From Phytophthora quininea (lineage: Eukaryota > Oomycota > Peronosporomycetes > Peronosporales > Peronosporaceae), in NCBI GenBank assembly GCA_011947345.1, contig JAAVTG010000551.1, positions 124,001 to 188,000 on the forward strand: a DNA stretch of 64,000 nucleotides. The letters are read 5' to 3'. Of this stretch, positions 32,451 through 42,985 are shown piece by piece. Below the pieces are notes generated by a model. The model saw only the letters and a program-made list of their open reading frames with translations, had not been told where the DNA came from and made no database searches. Every line of letters begins with the position of its first letter. Within the stretch, counting starts at the first letter, position 1. Both the position numbers and the translations under genes were made by a program.

Positions 32451-33054
32451 AGCTTTTTATGGTTATGGCATTACCGCTTGTGCTCGCACGCGTAACATCA
32501 ACCTTTTTCTCTCGCTCCATTGCTCAGCCACAGCGTGAGCACCAACTTCGCTGCAATGCGCCACTTATTAAACTTGCCATTAGCCTACGACGCGAACCTC
32601 GCCAAGTCGTCCTCAAATTCAGCTTGCAGCTGATGCTCTTCGATGAAAGAAACCACCCCTGGCTATTGGCGAATCTCCTAGTCATAATCGCGTTCACAAC
32701 GATCTGAGCATCACTTCCAGTAACCAATGTTTTGACAGCGGTCTGGCACATCGAGGGTGGTGAAATAGTGAACTGTCAATCGCGTTCCTCGGCTATCATG
32801 TTGGTCGGCGAGCTAATGTGCACGTGCCGGTCCTGTAGCTTTGGGGCAGTTTCTCCGGGCATTGGCGCGAAGACATGCTGATCTTTACTCGCTTGATCAA
32901 CGTTGAGCCGATGTGTATCCCTCCGGGATACACGTACTCGTTTTACCCTGCAGACGTCGTCTGTAAAAATTCACTCAAGGATCACCTTCGCAAGAGCTGA
33001 GTCAGTTTATTGTAGGCGCAAATACGCGCATTCACTGTACCTGCGAGCTTCAAG
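32451..33054. other. Gene-free stretch
   Basis: No domain or gene seen; it would contain the promoter of the small ORF at 33055. Confidence 0.4.
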
Positions 33055-33315
33055 ATGGCGCCTCCGAAGCGCCAAGATGTCGTTAGCTGGACTAAATCGG
33101 TTTGGTTAGCGCTGACGGCTACGACAATTGCCTACGGATTCGTGAAGGCTCGCCATATTGCCCTGATCACCACGGACACTACGGGATCGGCAAAAGCCCC
33201 AGCCCTTTCTGAAACTGACGAGGGATTGCTCATCACACTCCTGCAGCAGCTCCAAGTCCCCATCGAAACTACTAGTCCTAGGAAAGACATTGAACACTTA
33301 GCAGAGGATGAGTAA
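33055..33315 (+). CDS. Small hypothetical membrane protein
   Basis: An 86-residue frame: basic start MAPPKRQDVVSW, one likely membrane helix (SVWLALTATTIAYGFV, residues ~15-30) and a polar, acidic tail ending HLAEDE. No family recognised. The stop codon is followed at once by a run of twelve A, unusual for a normal 3' end and reminiscent of a reinserted mRNA, but no target-site duplication could be verified. Confidence 0.4.
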   Translation: MAPPKRQDVVSWTKSVWLALTATTIAYGFVKARHIALITTDTTGSAKAPALSETDEGLLITLLQQLQVPIETTSPRKDIEHLAEDE

Positions 33316-33319
33316 AAAA

Positions 33320-35985
33320 AAAAAAGATAGCACTCGCTTGTATAACCGTTTACTGCCTTGAATGCTTCTATTCGTGGGCGACTCTTCACTTCATCGGTAT
33401 CCCTTGGTGTCGTCAATACTAGTGCGCTGCTGGCTTGGTCATTGCTGGAAGGAATTAGACCTTCGTCAGCCCGTTGCAGGTATTGTGTTGACCTGTGCAA
33501 CACGAAAACACCAGCATTAGTAGATGATCAGCTACACAGATAGCTAGAAAAGTTGGTGAACGCACCGTTTCGCGTCGGATGGGGAATTAACCATGTAGAC
33601 GACAACCCTGCTGGAGCACGAAGCTCCTCCTCAATCGACTTTCGCCGTCAATCTGACACTGACGGCGAAAGTCAATGCTGGACAGCAGTGGCACCGGGTT
33701 TATCATATGTCTGTGAAATATTCGCTCCTGTTGTGTATCTACACTATCCACGGCAGGTGCTTGACAACGCGAGTTGATGTTCGTATAGTAGGAGTTAAGA
33801 CACAGATTGTACGGTTATCTCAGTTCTCTTGAGGGTAGGTCAATTAAAGGTAATATTTACACAGATGCTTGACTTTGAATCATTGTCACTGACAGCGTGA
33901 TATCTACCATTAAGAAAGGACTCTTCCTTTTTCTTTGAGCATCGAAGCGCCTAACTCTCTATCCGATCCAGATCGAGTTACGTATTCGTCTAGCACACGC
34001 CATCACAAATTCACGAAGGCTGTCAGCACCGTTGGCCTTAAACCACCAGAGCAGATCTTGCGTTTCTTACCTTTGTCGATGAAAGCATCCACGTATTCTT
34101 TGAGTACATTTTAGTACCATTGAAGTGTAGCGGCAAGTTGGAGTGCCGTACATGCACAATCCGTTAATGGGAGGCAACTCCATCAGTCTGGTTGCCATGT
34201 CAATAATGGAGAGTGCCCTGAACTTTGCGAGCTGTTACCCAATTGAGGCGACAGCGATTTTATACCATAGTAGTACGATACTGAGAAGTTCCAGTTGGTT
34301 GGTCAGACAAGCTGTCTGTGCTTGGTTTTCTTCTCCGACCAGTATACTAATGGTTTGTACCTCTGCGTGAAAAAGAACCCAGCTGCAGTTAGGGAATGTC
34401 GGTAAAAGCATGGTAGTCTTCACTGTATTCTACGCTAGTCTCTGAAAACGGCGGTATCGCTGCCTCGCATAGACACTGCTTCATTCATTCAAAAAGCTGC
34501 ATGATGCTGCCGGGATATGCGAAATGACTAGGTTTGATATGTTTTCTGGGTCACCGGTGACAGCATCTCAGCACGTCGCGGTAAAAGCTCACCATGCCAA
34601 CAAACCGGCCTAACTCTCGAATTGTCTGTCTTCGTGGTGCGATTGCTGATATCGCCTCTGCCTGTTCGGCACTGAAGTAATGCTGCCGGTTGTGCGTTGG
34701 TATTCGTTCGTCGCTGAACACACCTGGCTATTGATAGTCTTCGAACCACGGAGGTTTTGGGCGGAAACCTGATGGTGGTCGGTCTGTGGTTGCACCCAGC
34801 TAGCACGAGGCGTAGTTACTAATCGGCACACCAAAGATATTCTTGAACAAAATTTTGACGGTGATCGGAGCTGCTCCTTGACGTCCCTGTTGAGGTAGTT
34901 GTGGCATCAGAATATCCTGTTCAGCTTGCAAAATTTGCACGCCAACTGAACACACTCGCCCTTGTTAGCAATAACAATGCCCAGTGACGCCCAGTCGGAA
35001 GAAGCGTTTCGCTTCAGCACGCCAATGCCAATGGCCGCTGAATATTGTTGCAGAATGTTGCATTGCTAGTCGATAGATGAAAGTCTCGAAGACTGATATT
35101 TTTCTTCTTTGGGTGCTGCATTTTGTTTTCACTGATTGATGAGGTATATAATCAACGAAGCTATCGCTAACAAAATAATGTGGTAGCACTATTTATGGTG
35201 GAGGGGGTAAAAATAACGCACATAAGTTTTGTTAGCTATGGGTCACATCTGAATCACAATGTAAAACATCAGTTAAATCGTTGACAGAAGAGCCATCCAG
35301 AAACGAAGTGGCATGGGTAGCCCGTCAAGAAACCGCGGGGTCTTTGGGAATAGACTCTCAAATACCTCGGAACGCACTTCGAGTATGCCAGACCCAAAAA
35401 TGAGTACGGAGTAGTTTTTGTTGCACCATAAATGGCACAGCAGATAATTCCGAGTTTCAGCGCCCGGGCAATACTGAGAGTCTTCGTGCGATATCCGTTG
35501 CACATCGCTTCTCAGCGGAAGCTGGACATCGATGGCCAAGAGGCAGGAGGAACAGTGTGCTCTCACTCAGAGTGGGTGGCGGGCCACAGCTCCCTTAGCG
35601 CGACCCCCGCAAGCGCCGGGTCATATACTTCTCCCAAACTTCCTTCCAGGAGTCCGGGACTATCTGTGTGTACTTGTTTCGTCTCCAGTTAAGTCTAACG
35701 TGCATACATTCAACGCACCGTTTCGCAGGACACCCACGCGCTTCTTCTTTTGAATTTGGTGATGAACGTCCCAAAAAAGTACTCTTATATATTACAAATT
35801 TAGTTCATCAAAATGCATGCACTGGTATAGGCTATTCACAGTGACGTATCCCTTTCAGTAGCGACGGCGACGGGCGGTCTGTCGCTGGCGGACTCGGCGG
35901 CGTCGACGACGGTGGTGAGCTTCGCGAGGCGGTAGTGGCGGCGGCAGCAACGGTGGGCCGATGGTGACCGCCAACAGGGTCATTG
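33320..35985. other. Long gene-poor stretch
   Basis: AT-richer than its surroundings. Frames are short, and those at 34143-34423 and 35269-35566 show nothing I can name. The only clear structure is the hairpin at 33637-33673. Decayed repeats are likely. Confidence 0.4.
33637..33673. repeat. Perfect 14-bp hairpin
   Basis: gactttcgccgtca, a 9-nt spacer, then tgacggcgaaagtc: a perfect inverted repeat with a GC-containing stem. It could be a transposon-end scar or a structured RNA element; nothing nearby decides. Confidence 0.7.
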
Positions 35986-36016
35986 TCTCCTGCCGCCGGT
36001 CAAGTCGAGGCAGCAG

Positions 36017-36235
36017 CTACGCGGTGTCGGGGTTGTGCCAGAAGGTGCGCTGGACATCGCGCGCCTGACACCACTGCGACGCGCTCCTGGCGCATGGTTT
36101 TTCGTAGGCGGTCCACTCCAGAATCTCCGCGCAACAAACGCAGCGGAGGCACTGGTGGCCAAGGCCGTCGAGGTCGAGCGGCGCACGCGTCACCTTGGCC
36201 GAGCAGCGAGCGCAGGTCACGTTCCCACGCCCCAT
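36017..36235 (-). pseudogene. LIM-like zinc-finger fragment
   Basis: From MGRGNVTCARC the frame gives a first Cys pair, GLGHQCLRCVCC about 15 residues later and EWTAYEKPCARS, recalling the C-x2-C ... H-x2-C-x2-C-x2-C order of LIM domains but with one residue missing around the central His/Cys cluster. Alternative frames continue with plausible sequence, so small indels have probably disturbed it. LIM domains mediate protein contacts. Confidence 0.4.
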
Positions 36236-36237
36236 CG

Positions 36238-36274
36238 ATTTTGGTTTTGGTTTTGATTGTGTGTGTGTGGGGGG
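36238..36274. repeat. TTTTGG and TG microsatellite tract
   Basis: Three ttttgg-type units run into a (gt)n stretch and a G run, immediately upstream of the LIM-like fragment on its coding strand. Confidence 0.7.
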
Positions 36275-36299
36275 ACTTCGGTATCGTGACCTCTTCATT

Positions 36300-37055
36300 A
36301 AGAACGGTTGGTGTGTACCACCCTATTATTAGTGTTTTTCGAGTCAGACAGAAATACTCTTAACTTAATTCTACCTGTGAAACACTGACTTTTAGCTCGT
36401 TTGCCTGGAGTTTCCAGTAAACCCGTCTGTAATTGAAGTGTTTTGTAACTTCTAAGTATTTTTGAATTAGGCCGTTTCCTAATATACTTTAATTTGGGTG
36501 AAATGTATAACTAGTTCCGCCCAATATAACTCTTTACACATATCAAGTCATCACACGTCGCATCATAAGTAGAGTCACGGGTGCTCGTCTGGCCGCGCTG
36601 TTCCCGAGCAGCCCACAGCAACGGCGATGGCTATTCTGCTGTACTATATGGAAGGACGTGCCCGGCGTGTCGGGGGTGACTGTGGAGATGGCGACAGTAA
36701 ATACAACCGATATCTTGGAAGCGTGGAATAAGCTGTTTCAATGGTGGAGATTTCTCATCACAGGGCAATGCACGGTGCAGCACATGGTGTCCTCCTGCAT
36801 CGCGGTGCCAAGTTATCAGCCAGCACAAGCTGCCTTCGCTGGGTTATCAACTGAGCTTGTAACGGGGACGGCTAAGATACACTGTATCACGCATCTGTTC
36901 CGAGAACCCAAGTGTCAGCACCAGAAGCTCTGGTCATCTGGTGGTTCATCTCGCTCCATCCACTCTATCCCTCGACTCGATCGTCCGTAACGCAAGTCGT
37001 CCTCGTGCGTCATCTCGTTGTCCATTCGGGAAAGTACCAAGCAGCCAGGACGACG
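36300..37055. other. Gene-free stretch upstream of PX gene
   Basis: The PX frame is open back to 36912, but nothing recognisable lies before the ATG at 37056; the start of this interval is AT-rich and featureless. Confidence 0.4.
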
Positions 37056-37903
37056 ATGCTGGACTTGATGGATGAAGCCGACCACCGGACGCTCGTGCAG
37101 CGCCACCTCGCCGAGTCCCTCGGCCCCCACCAACCTGCATCTTTCGAGGATTCCCTTCGTCGTTCCGGCCGCTTTCAGCAGAGCCGACGCTCCTTGCCTG
37201 CAGCACGTCGACTGTCGTTCAACACCTCCGCTCTGTCGAGTTTCGGATTCAATCCCGGCCACGAGATCGTCGAGACCACCGTCGAGTTCACGGGCGTCAT
37301 CCGCGTTGACAACCACTGCGCATTTCAACTCCACGTCGACACCGGCAAGGAACAGTTCGAGATGCAGAAGCGGTACTCGCAATTTCGGCAACTGCGTCAA
37401 CAGCTTTTGGTCGATGGGAAACCTCAAAAGAACCAAAAGAACGAGAAGGAATGCAGCAATGGCGCTTGTCTACAACTTGCATCCCAACTCGAGACGATGA
37501 AATTCCCGCGTCGGAAGCTTCGCTTCAAGTTTAATGAAGTCCGGATCGCTGAAGAGCGCGCAGATCAGCTCCAGCACTTTTGGACTTGATCCTGGCTGTG
37601 TATCGCACCGCGCCCAAGCGCAAAGTCCGGTGCTGTGTGAACTCCCAGTGCCGAGTGCTCGAGTTAATTAACTCGTTCCTGGACATAAAGGACACCGAGT
37701 TGCCTGGGTGGAAGACAGCTAGCATTGGGACGTCCACCGGCGACGACACCCCGCCGTCGACTACTTCGTCGCCTTCACGACTTGGTGAAGAGCTCTACTA
37801 TGTGATGCGTCCAACTGACTCACCGCAGCCATTGAGAACGTCGGCAATGTGCTTGGAAGACCTCTACACCATCACCGAAGCGTCGGATCGTCACCACAAC
37901 TAA
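37056..37903 (+). CDS. PX-domain protein, one frame change
   Basis: Reconstructed as 282 residues from MLDLMDEADHRTL. Residues ~70-180 form a phox-homology domain: EFTGVIRVDNHCAFQLHVD, then the basic KRYSQFRQLRQQLL and FPRRKLRFKF with EVRIAEERADQLQHF before the C-terminal helix. PX domains bind phosphoinositides on endosomal membranes. The domain frame ends at 37589, and the final helix (LDLILAVYRTAPKRKVRCC) and tail continue one frame away to 37903. The T4 run at 37578-37581 would need five T. The start was chosen at the ATG closest to the domain; an upstream frame gives only unlikely sequence. It fits beside FYVE/START genes as another membrane-lipid reader. Confidence 0.75.
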
Positions 37904-38867
37904 ATGGCTCCGAAAGAAGGAAGCAAAAGGACGAGAAGACCACAACACTTGACGTTATTCAACCTGGTAGTCCATTCTAGCGTAGTCACGGTCAGATAGT
38001 GCGCGCATAACTTGTATCAATCGTGTAGCTACTTGACAAAGAGTACTAATGCGCTTTCCATCGCAGCACGCGCCGAAAGGCAAAACGCTTTGCGGTACGG
38101 AATTTTCTTCCCCAACGAGCTCGCGGGTCTCTCCTCTTACCGCACAAGTCGACAACAAAATGGCCAGCAGAGCACAGCTAATACGACGGAAGTCGGTGAA
38201 GTCACGACCATCCCCATTATTTTGCTGCAAGCGCATGGTTGGTCATCTCGGCTCGCGTGGACGCTGGAGAAAACGGCACGAAAACTTCAACCACCTTGCC
38301 AGGTTACTCCCTGTGAGAAGTTGTTGCGGCGCGCACATGCGACCGTAGCGAGGTAACGTCCCGAGAAAACGCGATCCCAACTTGTCCAGTAAAGAGGTCC
38401 AATACTCTGTCCGTGGTCGGTTGGTGGGCGGTAGGACTGGTGTTGCTTGGAGCCTGTCTAGAAAGCAACCCGCTGGTCCATCCAAAGTCTCACCCTGTCG
38501 ACACGATTTCACTTCCAACTCGAGGCAGTTGCCACAATCAAGCTTCATGGTATGTTCATGAATTCGGTGCAAGTTTGTGCCGGCGAGTTCGTGAAGAGGT
38601 CGCGTGGTTGGGTTTTCACTGGCACCGTCCATTTTCGACTTTTTCGACTGTTCTCACAGTCATCTCCGACCTTACTAGGGACAGGCGCAGTGTTCAATAG
38701 CCATCAGTGAACCACCACCACGCTAGCCTCTTTCTCCGACCTCATGAAAACGGTCAGCAGTTTTACTCCGCCCATTCGTTGTGTTTCAGGCGACAACACA
38801 GAGCGTCGCAGTTGACATCCGAAGTCAAGCCGCCCATTACTCCGTCGGCAGCGATCTAACGCCGGCC
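37904..38867. other. Intergenic region upstream of START-FYVE-GAF gene A
   Basis: Contains a minus frame at 38243-38632 with a CAPQQLLTGS stretch vaguely like copia integrase, too weak to call. The 3' part should hold the promoter of gene A. Confidence 0.35.
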
Positions 38868-41240
38868 ATGAATCTCTCGAGACTGCGTAGCATGTTTGAG
38901 GAAGGCGGTCGGTCTCATCGACAGCAGGGCTGGGACGGGTTTCAGCCCTCCAACAACCAAGACGAGGACGAATTAGGCCCCTCTCCGTCAATCTCCGTGT
39001 GCACGGAACAGAGTGAAGACGACCTTCGTCACGAACTCATGCGGTCGCTAGTGCCGCCGACGGATGCCGAGATGTTGGATCGCGCTAGAGCGGCATGTTC
39101 CACCAAGAATTTCGCAGGCATGGCCGCCGGACCGGGGTGGGGTGGGCCCTGGAAACGAGTCGAAGCTGCGAACGACTTCGTCGTCTTTAAACAAGCCCCG
39201 GACAACAACGGCAAGAGTTTTGAAGTGTTGTGCGCTGGTCGTCTCGACGCCAGCCTCCAAGAAGTCGCCAGCATTCTACGATCAAGCTCCGAGGCCGAAC
39301 ACAACGTCGTCATGGAAGGACTCTACAGCAAAAGCTTCATCTTCGGGTCCTTCGAGCGTAATGTGCCCTGTGCGGGAGACGCGAAAGCGGAGAAGCCAAA
39401 CCCCGCAGTTGATTCTGGCGAACAACTTGCCGTGAAGACCAAGAGCTTTGCGCGCACTGGGATGTTCTCGCACAACGAGCAATGGTGCTACTTCGACTAC
39501 TTCCTACGCAAGAAAGAGCGCGACGGGTTCACCATTTCCAAGCGTGCATTGCCACGATGGGAGGCGACTCCTGGTCGCATCGTTGGGGCCAATTCGCGAG
39601 TGGATCAACTGCACGGCTTGAACGCGTCCTACCTTGTCGAGAAACTTCCCAACAAGAAAGGTCTGCGAGTGGTATTCCACGCGTGGTTTGATGAACCGGA
39701 AGATCTCCGACCCAGCAGCCAGAGCACAACAAGCCGCAATAGCAACAGGCGCCAAAGTTCGAGCTCGACCTCAAGCTCCAGCTCCAGCACGAGCGCCTAC
39801 GCCAACGCATACGACTATGGAGACGCAAACAAGCAGAAGTCGCAGCTCCGACGGCTTCTTGCGCTTGCCCATGGTGTTACAAAACTCCCCGACGTCATTC
39901 GGCGTCGTCGTTTTGGCGTCCAGATCCCCATAAACCCGAACGCGTCCTACGCCTCCAACTCACGCTGTCCATGCTGCACGCACAGCTTGGCGCCGGTGAA
40001 AATGTCGTTTTCCATGGCAGCGTCGGCGATTGCCAACCGAAGCTTGTCAAACCTCAGGATGGACACAAGACGGTGTTATCTGTGCGGGTACCTCGTCTGC
40101 ATCGACTGCTGGAGTGGTGAGCACATAGAGAGCGCTACAGGACGTGTGGCTGCAATTGTTGTATGCACTCGTTGCCGTGCAAATGTGCAAGCTTGTGAAT
40201 ACGCCGAAGTGTTTGCCGGTACCGCCGCGGAGCGAGAGAAACACCGCGGTGCAGCTCGGGTCGTCCCCGACTCCAACGACACGCCCACAGTCTCGCTACT
40301 GGTTGACTTTTTGTCAGCTTCTCTACTAAACACTACCGCTGATAGCTCTGAGCACGCCGCTGTGATGCGTGTGATCCGAACGCTTCTTCGACAGGAAGAA
40401 GAAGTTGCTGAAAAGTACTGCAGTGAAGGTGACGAAAGCGACGGCAACCAGGACGAGTTTGAACGTGCCAGCCCTCGGTTTGAGCTTCTTGACGACGCCA
40501 CAGCGTTGAATATGGTCAGCGAGATGTTGGCCGACGAGCAGCGACAACCATCTCTGGATGACTGTACGCTTGCTAATGCTGATATGCGGGACTATCAGCT
40601 CGACCTCCACGAAGACCCGTCCGAGATTCCTGGTGTCCCAATGCCGAAAAATGAGGTGGCTCGCGTCGACACTATCAATGATAACGGGCTCATGCTGCTA
40701 GCTGAGAGTGTCGCTCCAATAACTCCAGCTGCAGACATCGCAGAACTCGAGCGCAATGCCCCCAACGTCAAAGACCTGGATCTTATTTGTCAACTTGTGG
40801 TGAAAACTCTCGGCTGTGGAGACGCGTTCGTGACGCTCATGTCTTCGAATATCGAGCACATTATCGCTGCCACACACCCAGGCTTCCTTCACGCTGCGGT
40901 GCCTCGAAATCAAACAACGTGCCAACACACGCTCATGTCGCTTCAGCCGCTGCTAGTTGCTCACCACGAAGCAGACGTCCGCTTCCACAGCCACGCCCCG
41001 GTGTCAACAGTTCCAATCCGATTCTACATCGGGTTCCCTCTCCGAATGGTGTCTGCTTCCGGAGAAGAGGTCGCGGTGGGGACCTTGTGCTGCATCGACT
41101 CACAGCCTCGAGCTGAGATCAACCGCACGCAATACGCGACGATCAAGCGCCTTGCAAACATTGCGATACAGTTCATGCTTCAGAAAGCCCACCGACTACA
41201 AGACGAGCAGAGGCTCGCGCTGGAAAACGGCAATCATTAA
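38868..41240 (+). CDS. START-FYVE-GAF protein, gene A (intact)
   Basis: 790 residues, uninterrupted. The start MNLSRLRSMFEEGG is chosen because paralogues begin MSFSRVRSIF and MAFSKMRSMM. Order: START-type region (~65-290, with QWCYFDYFLRKKERDGFTIS), a Ser-rich linker (~285-320), a FYVE-like zinc finger (SRCPCCTHSLAPVK, TRRCYLCGYLVCIDCW and VVCTRC; ~350-425) and a GAF domain (~610-770, with TTCQHTLM, HHEADVRFH, YIGFPLRM and VGTLCCID). START binds lipid, FYVE directs to phosphoinositide membranes and GAF usually binds a small ligand, so this would be a lipid/ligand-responsive membrane protein (inference). It is the only complete family member in the window. Confidence 0.9.
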   Translation: MNLSRLRSMFEEGGRSHRQQGWDGFQPSNNQDEDELGPSPSISVCTEQSEDDLRHELMRSLVPPTDAEMLDRARAACSTKNFAGMAAGPGWGGPWKRVEAANDFVVFKQAPDNNGKSFEVLCAGRLDASLQEVASILRSSSEAEHNVVMEGLYSKSFIFGSFERNVPCAGDAKAEKPNPAVDSGEQLAVKTKSFARTGMFSHNEQWCYFDYFLRKKERDGFTISKRALPRWEATPGRIVGANSRVDQLHGLNASYLVEKLPNKKGLRVVFHAWFDEPEDLRPSSQSTTSRNSNRRQSSSSTSSSSSSTSAYANAYDYGDANKQKSQLRRLLALAHGVTKLPDVIRRRRFGVQIPINPNASYASNSRCPCCTHSLAPVKMSFSMAASAIANRSLSNLRMDTRRCYLCGYLVCIDCWSGEHIESATGRVAAIVVCTRCRANVQACEYAEVFAGTAAEREKHRGAARVVPDSNDTPTVSLLVDFLSASLLNTTADSSEHAAVMRVIRTLLRQEEEVAEKYCSEGDESDGNQDEFERASPRFELLDDATALNMVSEMLADEQRQPSLDDCTLANADMRDYQLDLHEDPSEIPGVPMPKNEVARVDTINDNGLMLLAESVAPITPAADIAELERNAPNVKDLDLICQLVVKTLGCGDAFVTLMSSNIEHIIAATHPGFLHAAVPRNQTTCQHTLMSLQPLLVAHHEADVRFHSHAPVSTVPIRFYIGFPLRMVSASGEEVAVGTLCCIDSQPRAEINRTQYATIKRLANIAIQFMLQKAHRLQDEQRLALENGNH

Positions 41241-41363
41241 GGCATGAAGGCTCACCACGCTGGGAATGGAGAGCTTTTCAAGGCGCACTGCAGCACACTA
41301 CAGGCAAACGATCAGCACAGCAAGGTACAGATACAACATGCAATATATGTCACTGGTTCGTAC

Positions 41364-42918
41364 CTATCCTCTGCCTATCATGTGCCCTGGCCAGGCGAAT
41401 CCGTTCTCTTCGTCCTCCTCTTCGTCTGGTTGGAACGGAGGCCGCTTTCGTCCTCCAGTATTGGGAAGTAATCGCGACAGTCGCTGGCAAAGCTCGCGAC
41501 TTTCGTTGCATTTTCGCTCCAATTCGGCAAGCTTGGTATCCACACTGTGCCTTGTATCGAAGCTACCATCACGAGCCTCTTGGTCGTGCGTTGATCCAAA
41601 CGCCCCTTCCAGCTGCTGCAACCATTCCTCCTGCTGTGCGAGCTGAGATCTAACGCGAGCTTCGAGCGCCGCACGCTGACGGGCTTCTTCTGCCAGCAAT
41701 TCCTCAAAGGACCCACTCAAGCGTGCTAACGACGCTTCATGCTCACTCGCCAACGCTGCCAGCACTGCGTCCGACGACAAGGCCTCCTTCGCACTCTGCG
41801 TTCGGGTTCCTGACGTTTTGGCAATTGAAGCCTCGCCCAGCGCTGCGTTGATCTCTGCCGTAAGACTGTTCCGCGCTTCTGTAGTAGCCTGCTGCACTTT
41901 CGTGTCCACTTCATCACGTAGGGTCTGCACTAAATGCTTCACAGGACTGTGTTTCCCTGGTTTGCCCGTCGGAATGCCCAGCACCTTTGCAATCTGTGCC
42001 AATTGGGACTGGAACGCGCTCTGTCGCCCCTCTAACGTCGATATCCTGTCACTAAGCACCGTCGCCGTTGAGGTGTCCACAGTCTGCGGCGGAGACGAGT
42101 GCGACGGTGTTGGAGGCTGCTGCGGTGGCTTATACTGCTGCTTGGGCACGAACGGCGCCGCGTTGGGGCTCCAGCTATTTCCTGCGCTCTTGACATTGAC
42201 CCTGCCGACCTCGATGGCCGTTGGGATCTGGTTCTTGCTGAGCTCCAGCACCTGATTCTGCAGCGCCTGCATCTGCATCGCCATCTCGCCCATCTGCACT
42301 CTCAGTGCGTCACAAGAGCACCTGCATCTTGTCTTTTGCATTGCTGCAGCGTCCACATCTCCTAAATGGCGTTGTACTGAGCCCAGCACGAGATGCTCCA
42401 GAGCTTGTGCAAGTTCCGAGGACTTGCGGGCCACGTGGCCCACGTCTCCTCTATTGACCACTGGCCCAGGTGCTGGAGGGGGCGGCGCGGCAAGTCCCGG
42501 GGCCGGTCGCTTGGCAGAGTAGAAGTTCTGGGCATTGGCGTTGACACTTTGACTGGGTGCCAGCGTCGTGGGCGTCGTAGGCGCCGGGCGGAAGGCCGGC
42601 TGCAGGTAGGACAGGTAGGACGGCAGGGCCTCTTCCTCTCGCTCCTCCTCGGCCGGCTCCATGCGGTTCCACAACGTGCGGGAGCCGGAGGCGCCAATAG
42701 AACCGTGGGAGCTGGGTGGGTCTGGTTGGGGAACCCCACATGCCGTCGCGCGGCGCGTTGCTGTCGTCGTCTCCCGACAGACCGCGACTGTTGAGCCACA
42801 TGAAGGAGACGCAGACGCAGCTATTGAGGTCGGGGCGGGTGGCAACGGAGCTCTGGGGAGAACCGGGGCACTCTGATGCTGAATGAAATGTGACGGTTGG
42901 TTGGGATGAGCGCGACAT
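41364..42918 (-). CDS. Coiled-coil protein with Pro-rich middle, one frame change
   Basis: The start MSRSSQPTVTFHSASE at 42918 reads to GDDDSNAPRDGMWGSP; the continuation SSHGSIGASGSRTLWNRMEP is one frame away. One base too many in the run at 42728-42731 explains it and gives 517 residues. It has a Pro/Gln-rich central part (KPPQQPPTPSHSSPPQ) and long heptad regions (MGEMAMQMQALQNQVLELSK; RQRAALEARVRSQLAQQEEW; KLAELERKCNES), ending with an acidic patch. Probably a dimeric structural or scaffold protein, perhaps centrosomal or cytoskeletal, but the family is not recognised. A longer frame entering from 43289 is antisense shadow of gene B. Confidence 0.7.
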
Positions 42919-42985
42919 GGTTTTGTATTGGAAAAGACTGACTGTTTGTATACGGGTGTCCGGTGTTGTAGTTGGGGGCGATTGT

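Noticed and set aside
38243..38632. Possible copia integrase fragment (CAPQQLLTGS)
   Set aside because: Only a ten-residue resemblance with no supporting motif around it.
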